Shown in pieces: positions 58,090-64,000 of a stretch of 64,000 nt of DNA. This stretch comes from Amanita rubescens. Taxonomy: Eukaryota; Basidiomycota; Agaricomycetes; Agaricales; Amanitaceae. How positions within the stretch are numbered: position 1 is the first letter of the stretch; each line of letters begins with the position of its first letter. The position numbers and the translations under genes were made by a program. The notes under the pieces were generated by a model that saw only the letters and a list, made by a program, of their open reading frames with translations, was not told where the DNA came from and searched no databases. The DNA lies in contig WION01000048.1 of NCBI GenBank assembly GCA_015039365.1, forward strand, positions 205,477 to 269,476, in the 5' to 3' direction.

Positions 58090-59854
58090 TTATGCCATCC
58101 TCTTTCGGGTCGATCGACGAGTAGGACGAGGTTGCTGTGATGCGGATGAAAATGCCGGTGAAGTGCCCAGTCCAAGGTGCGGTACGCCATTGTGGGGATG
58201 AACACCACTGTTGGAGGTTGGGAGTCCCACAAACGGCTCCGGCACATAAGTGGGGTCGCCCATGTCAAGCCATAGAGGCTTAGGATTGGTTTGAACCCCT
58301 TGCTTAGAGGTCGAGGCTCCTTGCTCACGAACCTCGCCCAAATTGACCTGCTGCTGAGCAACCGGACCCGGCCAAAGGTCTTCTGCAGCAATTTCTTCCA
58401 AAAATCGCTCCCGCTCCACTGCACGCTCCATTTCGAGGTTTTCAACTTGTTCCGCTGTCATTCTTCCCTTGCCCTTATCGGCACGTCCGGGAGTTGGTGT
58501 TGGTGGCGGAGAAAGACGATCAAGCTGCTCGAGTAACTCTGCTTTGACCGTTCTACTCTCTCTTTCTGGCGTTTGGGGTTCATGATCTTGAGTGCGGCGG
58601 TGGCGAGGGGTGTATCTGCGATCGTCCAAATCAGCGTCCTCTACTATATCTTCATCTTCACGCAGCCGCTTCTGGCCTACCACAATGCTAGATGAACCCA
58701 TGAGGTCCCTGTTAGTGGTCAACGCGAGTGCTAGCTTCGTAAAAAAAAAAGGTACCTCATAGCTGGATCCATATTCGTAGGTGAATTTGATAGCTGCACC
58801 GCATTCTCATTAACAAAACCACTTCTTAGTCGTCAATAACTCGGATTGTCGGCACTGTTTTAATACATACTTCTCAGGATTAGCAACAGCATTCTCGTCA
58901 GCATGCTCCGGAGGATTAGGTTGTGGGTCAACGCTATAGTGCAAGGTATTAGCTGTGGATACACGTATGCCACTAAAAGGATTTCTTACGCGTTTTGTTC
59001 ATCTTCCACTTCCTCCATATCTTCTTCGTCGCTAGTAGTAACCCCAGCAAGATCATCAGGATGGCGTATTTTGATTTTGCCCGACCAGACCTCATGAAAG
59101 GACCAGTTGTCATTGATGGGCTGCCAGTAGGTGAGGTAGGTCATGATTCGAGTTCGATTTAAGTCTTCGCCTCGAATTACCGCTCTGACAGCCTTTGCGC
59201 GAGACCTAAGCTCTGCAGCAGCTGCACGTAATTTAATAATCCGTTCCATAATCGTTTGGTTGTCTCGGTCAATGACAGCTATCATTTCGACGGTCTCCTT
59301 GACGAGATTTTCGTCGGCGGGTAAATCTTCCCTTTTTGAATAATCCGGAGGACTGTCCGGGTAGTAGATGTCATGACGAGGATCATGAGTAGGTTCGACA
59401 GCTGCATCCGCATTCCATCTGACGTGAGTTTCACCAGATGGCGCAGCGGAAGTGCGTCGCGCGGGCTCGGCCTCAACAGATTCGTCCGCTTCCGAGTCCT
59501 TGTCAAAATCAGGAAGGGTCTGGTTTCCGGGCTCCGTGGCGGGGGGTCTAGATGTGCTGTAGGGAAGTGCCTCGGGCGCGCCATTGATTTCCAAGCCAGC
59601 AGCAGCGCGATCTCTGACTTCAGACCTTTCAGAAATCAGGAGTATTTTAGGATAAACTAGGTGCAAATTTACTTTTTTAATAGGGAAAATCGTTCCAAGA
59701 GGACGTCTATGATGACTTCGCTCTTCAGATTGGCTTTTACGTTATTGTCCTGTGCTTATTGAGTTTACACTTGCCACTGATGTCGAACACGGCATACCTT
59801 GGCTATTTTTTGTAATTCAGCACGTCTAAGCTGGCGCAAGTATGTCGCGTCCAT
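58090..59854 (-). CDS. SAP-like-domain protein (left of tRNA-Leu)
   Basis: The ATG at 59854 begins MDATYLRQLRRAELQKIAK. The first intron follows, then DNNVKANLKSEVIIDVLLER: together a SAP-like helix-extended-helix motif of about 35 residues, usually a DNA or RNA binder. The middle is acidic and Ser/Pro-rich (DKDSEADESVEAEPARR), then a coiled coil (IAVIDRDNQTIMERIIKLRAAAAELRSRAKAVRA) and an acidic end of that exon (TTSDEEDMEEVEDEQNA). The last exon (from about 58722) is polar, with KRLREDEDIVED and a basic C-terminus (RRSTRKRMA). Likely nuclear. It is head-to-head with a second gene sharing the SAP-like start at 60327. Function unknown. Confidence 0.7.
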
Positions 59855-60059
59855 TTGTACCGCAGAAAATGCTCAAGTATAGGGATAGATATATTGTCGG
59901 AGGGTCAGAGAGATTAGAAAAAGGTTTACGTATAAAACAGGCCAGATGTACATCCTTTGTCTCGTCAAGCAGGCCCATTGCCGCTTCAATTATAGGATGT
60001 GGCCGTGTGGCGATTGAGGCCTTTGTCCTATGCGTGGGAAAGTGCCTCTCGCGAACAGC

Positions 60060-60065
60060 AAAAAA
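60060..60065 (-). terminator. Pol III T-run after tRNA-Leu
   Basis: Six T residues on the minus strand begin 3 nt past the tRNA discriminator base, a standard RNA polymerase III stop. Confidence 0.75.
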
Positions 60066-60068
60066 TGT

Positions 60069-60176
60069 TGACAAGAGTGGGATTCGAACCCACGCCCCCT
60101 TTCGGAGATGAGAAACCTGCTGTACAGGCAAGCTTTCGCTTGAGTCACACGCCATAGACCGCTCGGCCATCTTGCC
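60069..60176 (-). tRNA. tRNA-Leu (anticodon CAA) with intron
   Basis: Acceptor GGCAAGA pairs with TCTTGTC, with discriminator A at 60069. The A box (TGGCCGAGCGGTC) and the B box (GGTTCGAATCC) are complete. A long variable arm (TCTCCGAAAGGGGG) marks a class II tRNA. The anticodon CAA lies at 60142-60140 after CT and before G, so UUG is read as Leu. An intron of about 24 nt (60138-60115) follows the base after the anticodon, as in other fungal tRNA-Leu(CAA). One T-T mismatch appears in the anticodon stem as I fold it. Confidence 0.93.
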
Positions 60177-60326
60177 TTGTATACTGGTTGAATGGAATTT
60201 TTCTAGAGCGCTTAGCCAGAGGCGGAGGTGTATCATTGTTCTAGTAACAAAGAAAGCCGCAGACATGGCGGGCCACATGAAAGCGTGTTTCGGTTTTCCT
60301 GCCGCACATTCAGCCAAATCGGTATC

Positions 60327-61321
60327 ATGCGTACTTACAGTCCCCGAAGTAGAGCAGCCCTTCAAGCCTTGAGCCGGGGCGAGCTGCAAGTCCTCGCCAA
60401 GGTGGGTAATCGCGATGTTCCAATGCTGCATGCATAAGTCATCTTGATGGGTACAGAAAGAGGGCATAAAAGCAAACCTGAAATCTGAGGATATTATACG
60501 TCGTCTTTTGCAAAGAGACCCAGAGGGGCGTCCTCGGTACGCCAAAGAGCCTATACGTCGGCTGGGTCTAACTTCTTGCAGTTCTACGGCACCATCTCCC
60601 GATGACGATTCTCCCTTGAACCAGAAGACACGAGCTTTCGTGCCTGGCATACCAAGTGCACATTGTAATACCCACAACCCCAAATGCACAACTGCAGTGA
60701 TTGACATCTTTTGTAGATAACAATTCCAATAAAGAGAATGATGTCAGGATAGCAGATGCAGTCCAATCGGGGCTCTCGAGCAATGCCGCAAAGAGCGAGT
60801 CGCAATCCCAAGCAAGGTTCCCACCACCTCGAGAGCAAACGCCAGAAGTTGGGGCTCCAACAAAGAAAGACCTACGATTCGTTAGGCGCGAACTCACGGA
60901 CCTTGTAGATGAAAAAACTTTTCTGCTGGAGGCGTTGGACGAGTCGGATCGAGTATTGCAGCAGAACCTAAGAAAAGCAGACACCACCGTCAGAGATGCA
61001 AACGAGCTCGTTTGGATGCGAATAGGTATCGAAATGCATATTACCAGCAAGATGAAGAAGGACCGGACAGTTTGGGATGGAACACCTTTCATGTGTAAAC
61101 GATCCCAGAAGAAATGGAGGCAATACATCGAGGACGACAAGCGAATGGAAAAAAAGGCGATTTTCCCATTTTTTCATGCACCGTTTGGGTTCTCGAAAGG
61201 GGCGAAAAATATGCCATTCGTGTTACTGCACATATCGACGGGCAACAAAGGAAATGAAGAAGAGGACAAACCTGACAATGAGGAATACGGGGTCAGGATC
61301 TCTAGTCAGGATTCTACATAG
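60327..61321 (+). CDS. SAP-like-domain protein (right of tRNA-Leu)
   Basis: Exons 60327-60401, 60457-60664 and 60717-61321. The N-terminus ALQALSRGELQVLAK, splice, KEGIKANLKSEDIIRRLLQR is a SAP-like motif matching that of the divergent gene at 59854, with the intron in the same place. Then comes a Ser/Pro/Arg-rich linker (GRPRYAKEPIRRLG), EVGAPTKKDLRFVRRELTDLVDEKTFLLEALDESDRVLQQNLRKA (coiled coil), a compact part with TVWDGTPFMCKRSQKKWRQYIEDD, and an acidic end. Likely nuclear; no catalytic motif. The two genes probably arose from an inverted duplication or shared domain gain around the tRNA. Confidence 0.68.
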
Positions 61322-61361
61322 AACATACATTGTTGGTTTATTGACAACGTTTGCTGCGTAA

Positions 61362-63796
61362 ATGATGTTTGTGATGAATCGTTTGATTCTTCTGTCGCGT
61401 CGTCCTTCTAGTAAACTTCCGTTGCTGGCAATACATGTCAAGCATCCTCCCACAAGACGCTTCTATTCGGAAGACTCATCGGTGACCCCCGCTCAAAGCG
61501 TCGTGCAAGGGGGACCTGGTGGTTCACTGGCTGGAGGTAGTAGCATCACGAATGCGCCTCTGACGGACACAATCTTTGCTACGCTCGTTGGCATTGGTGT
61601 AGGCAAGCACGGAGACTCCTTCCTCAGGCCTCATTCGCTGATATGTTTAGTTTAGTTTTCGTTGGTGGGATCGGGTATCTGCAATGGTACAAGTGGAATG
61701 TATTGAATCAAGTAAGTTATTAACCACAGAAATGCTCGTCCTCATTCGCAAGCGGGTTTTCACCTAGATGGAGAAAGCATTCGCTCCTGGCTACGATCCT
61801 GCCCTCGAACTGGCAACCCATCATATCAAACACTCCGAAGAAGACGATGTTGACGCCTCTTGGACCAGTAGACTGAGCCGTAAAGAGCAAGGTGCCATAG
61901 ACAATATTATTCATGGTCAAGAAGCGGGTCACTATTATATGCTACTTGGCCCTAAGGCTAGTCTTCCTTAAAACATTATGAACTTGAAATTAAATGAATA
62001 TTCCAGGGTACAGGGAAAGGGACAATGATCTTGGACGCGATGGCAACTTGCCAGGCTGATGGGGTTTCCGTGTGCGAAGCTCACCCTGACCTTGAAGTAT
62101 TTCGTCTGAGACTTGGCAAGGCATTGAATTTCGAGTTTTTTGAGGATTCGCAAACCGGTTTGTTTCAGAGAAGGGATCCCAGAGAAGGTATTTGCCATTC
62201 TCGTGGCTCTACGCGGGACTAAGAAACGACATCGGACAGGTGGACCCCGCCTCGACATCGAAAGAGGTTCGCTTCCCAATAATCCGTCTTAACATATTCT
62301 AACCTCGTGCCAGCCTTGAACAAGTTAGAAAAAGTCGCTCTTCGTTGTGTTCGGAAAAGAAACAAACCTCTAGTCTTGGTCATAAATAACGTGCACCATT
62401 TCAAAAATGACGAGGAGGGTCGCAGTATTCTTCTTCAGCTTCAACAGAATGCAGAAGCGTGGGCCGCTAGTGGTATGTAGTCAAGTTCGCGCCTCTATGC
62501 ATCTCATGTCCCCCAGGTATCGTTACCTTAGTTTTTAGCTCGTAAGTGGTATGCTTCTTATCTACTCTTATTCAACGAATTGTGCAGCGATGCCTTTTGG
62601 CCATTCCATGTAATGCGTACGATTTTTAACTTTGTGCATTTCGGTTCGGAATTTGACGCGAAGTTCAGGCAAGAATGCAAGTCGAATGACTGTACGACAA
62701 CTTTAGTCTCCTTTACGCGACCCGAATCTCACAACGAGTATAGGTCATGTCGATCTCGGACTTGAAAGAAGAGGAGGCATTACAAGCCACTTCCTATCTA
62801 AGATCACATTCGCAGCTTGATCATGCCAGCGAAGAAGAATTTAAAAAAGTGGTCTCCCTTGTTGGCGGTCGGCTCTCGTACCTGAACCAAGTAAGGATCA
62901 GAATTTTTCCAGTGACCCGACTCACGCAGTCGCCGGGCTTAGGTTTCAAGATCCAAAGACATGCTTGACAAGGCAAAACACCTTGTAGCGAAAGAAAAGG
63001 AATGGTTACTCAGTCAAACTGGTCCGTCTTCTTTCCTGTGCTATTATTGCAACTCTACAACATATATTGCAGGTTTGATCCCTGACTGTGACGATGATGT
63101 GATGGACGAAGTAAGAGGATGTTTCAAACTGAGTCAAACCAAGTTCTTAACAATACCGCTTTCTAGCAAAAATGGAGCTCTTGTTCTTGGCTTCTCCTTC
63201 GCGAGTTTGCCAAGCTGAGGCAAGAACAAATCAAGGAACGCGAGGAGGCGATTAAAGCAGGTTTTGTTGATCCTGATAATGCCGAACTTCCATTACCTGT
63301 GATTCCATATGTAAGTTTGATCAGAATCATTTTTGGTTGCGGTTCCGTTGACGTTGGCAGTGGAAATGTAGACGTATCATGACTCGAGCCGATTTCCTGA
63401 AAGGTAGTCCCAATACCCGCGACTATGAATATGAACTGACGGTCTTCCAGAACTGGACCAATTGAACATCGTTTCCATCGATGTGCGTGCTAAGAATGAC
63501 ATAGCGTTGTTGACTTATAATGTTTTATATACAGACTGATTTCAACGTTCGTCCAAACTCCATGCTGATTCTACATGCTGCATGTGAAGTGGTGGAGGAA
63601 GAGGGCTTCGACGAATTGCTGGACAATGTCAGGGCCCGCATTGACGAGATTGAGAGTTTGCATAGAACTCGGGAATTGACGGTACGTGATCAAAATCGAG
63701 TAAGCATTCTACTAACGGATCCTGCAGTTCAAAGACATTGGTAATGGGGACAGGATTAGATTGTGGGTAGATAAGGATGGCAATAGAATATTTTAG
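61362..63796 (+). CDS. Mitochondrial-type P-loop (AAA-like) ATPase
   Basis: The ATG at 61362 gives a basic presequence (MMFVMNRLILLSRRPSSKL, ending RRFYSEDSS), then a membrane segment (VFVGGIGYLQWYKW, about 61655). The Walker A is GPKGTGKGT (GPxGTGKGT, joined across the intron at about 62005), followed by MILDAMATCQADGVSVCEAHPDLEVFRLRLGKAL. Walker B-like: PLVLVINNVHHFKN (about 62360). Later: SIGHVDLGLE-like and FAKLRQEQIKEREEAI, and a winged-helix-like C-terminus (WKCRRIMTRADFL, ELDQLNIVSIDTDFNVRPNSMLILHAACEVV). It ends DIGNGDRIRLWVDKDGNRIF. About ten exons. Related proteins with an inner-membrane P-loop domain are known in fungi; the specific role is not evident. Confidence 0.75.
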
Positions 63797-64000
63797 AGGC
63801 CATCCATCCATGTATCTCCAATTTGATTTTCTACATCGAACGTTTGGATCTAAAGCAATGCGTGAATGGCTGACATTTTCAGACCACTCAGCAGGGTGAA
63901 CCTCTGTTACACTCCATCCAGACCAACTATGTAGCTATGTGTTTAGTGGGGAAAGCGAATTGGTGATTTGGGTGTAAGATATATAATAGCAAATAAACCC
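63797..64000. other. 3' flank of the last gene to window edge
   Basis: About 200 bp; nothing recognisable. Confidence 0.4.

Noticed and set aside
1..64000. CRISPR arrays, bacterial-type operons, riboswitches
   Set aside because: No regularly spaced repeats or such elements seen; gene structure is eukaryotic.
1..64000. Intact retrotransposon or DNA transposon
   Set aside because: No reverse transcriptase, integrase or transposase sequence and no long terminal repeats recognised; repeats found are explained by local duplication.

Overview
This is a stretch of nuclear DNA from a filamentous basidiomycete, most likely an Agaricomycete. Genes are dense, lie on both strands and are cut by many 45-60 nt GT-AG introns. 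The families present (Dal5-type permeases, an arrestin/ART adaptor, a CSC1/PHM7 channel, an HNH-nuclease-like relic, a serine-rich cupredoxin) fit that group. Gene models were assembled by eye from open frames, splice sites and family knowledge. Outer limits are usually firmer than inner exon edges.

Layout. 1-11.1 kb: the C-terminal two thirds of a translation initiation factor eIF4G gene, followed by three further degenerate or chimeric tandem copies. Copy 3 fuses a small membrane/coiled-coil module in frame to MIF4G, with an MA3 domain downstream. 11.2-14.8 kb: Trk-type K+ transporter. 15.3-16.0 kb: uncertain short gene. 16.4-20.6 kb: three tandem paralogues of an unnamed membrane protein. 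21-22.4 kb: a kinase-like relic and TIM22. 22.6-25.0 kb (-): ART-type arrestin. 25.3-27 kb: serine-rich cupredoxin protein and a tiny putative secreted peptide. 27.4-31.1 kb (-): F-box protein and N-acetylglucosamine-6-phosphate deacetylase. 33.3-35.2 kb (-): bZIP factor with a hydrophobic segment. 36.7-41.9 kb (-): two Dal5-family permeases. 42.7-47.8 kb: NMN adenylyltransferase (-) and family X DNA polymerase (+), separated by a degenerate HNH-nuclease-like gene between two diverged copies of what looks like their shared promoter. 47.9-52.6 kb (-): glutaryl-CoA dehydrogenase, ribosomal protein eL33, and a putative mitochondrial protein. 52.8-57.8 kb (+): NFKBIL1-like protein and CSC1-like channel. 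58.1-61.3 kb: two head-to-head genes with SAP-like N-termini on either side of an intron-containing tRNA-Leu(CAA). 61.4-63.8 kb (+): a mitochondrial-looking P-loop ATPase.

Most genes are unrelated housekeeping functions (translation, mitochondrial import, NAD synthesis, lysine/tryptophan breakdown, DNA repair, ion transport). The accessory interest lies in the eIF4G array with its chimeric gene, the split NMNAT/POLX promoter, the tandem membrane-protein family, the secreted-peptide candidate and the SAP-like gene pair around the tRNA.
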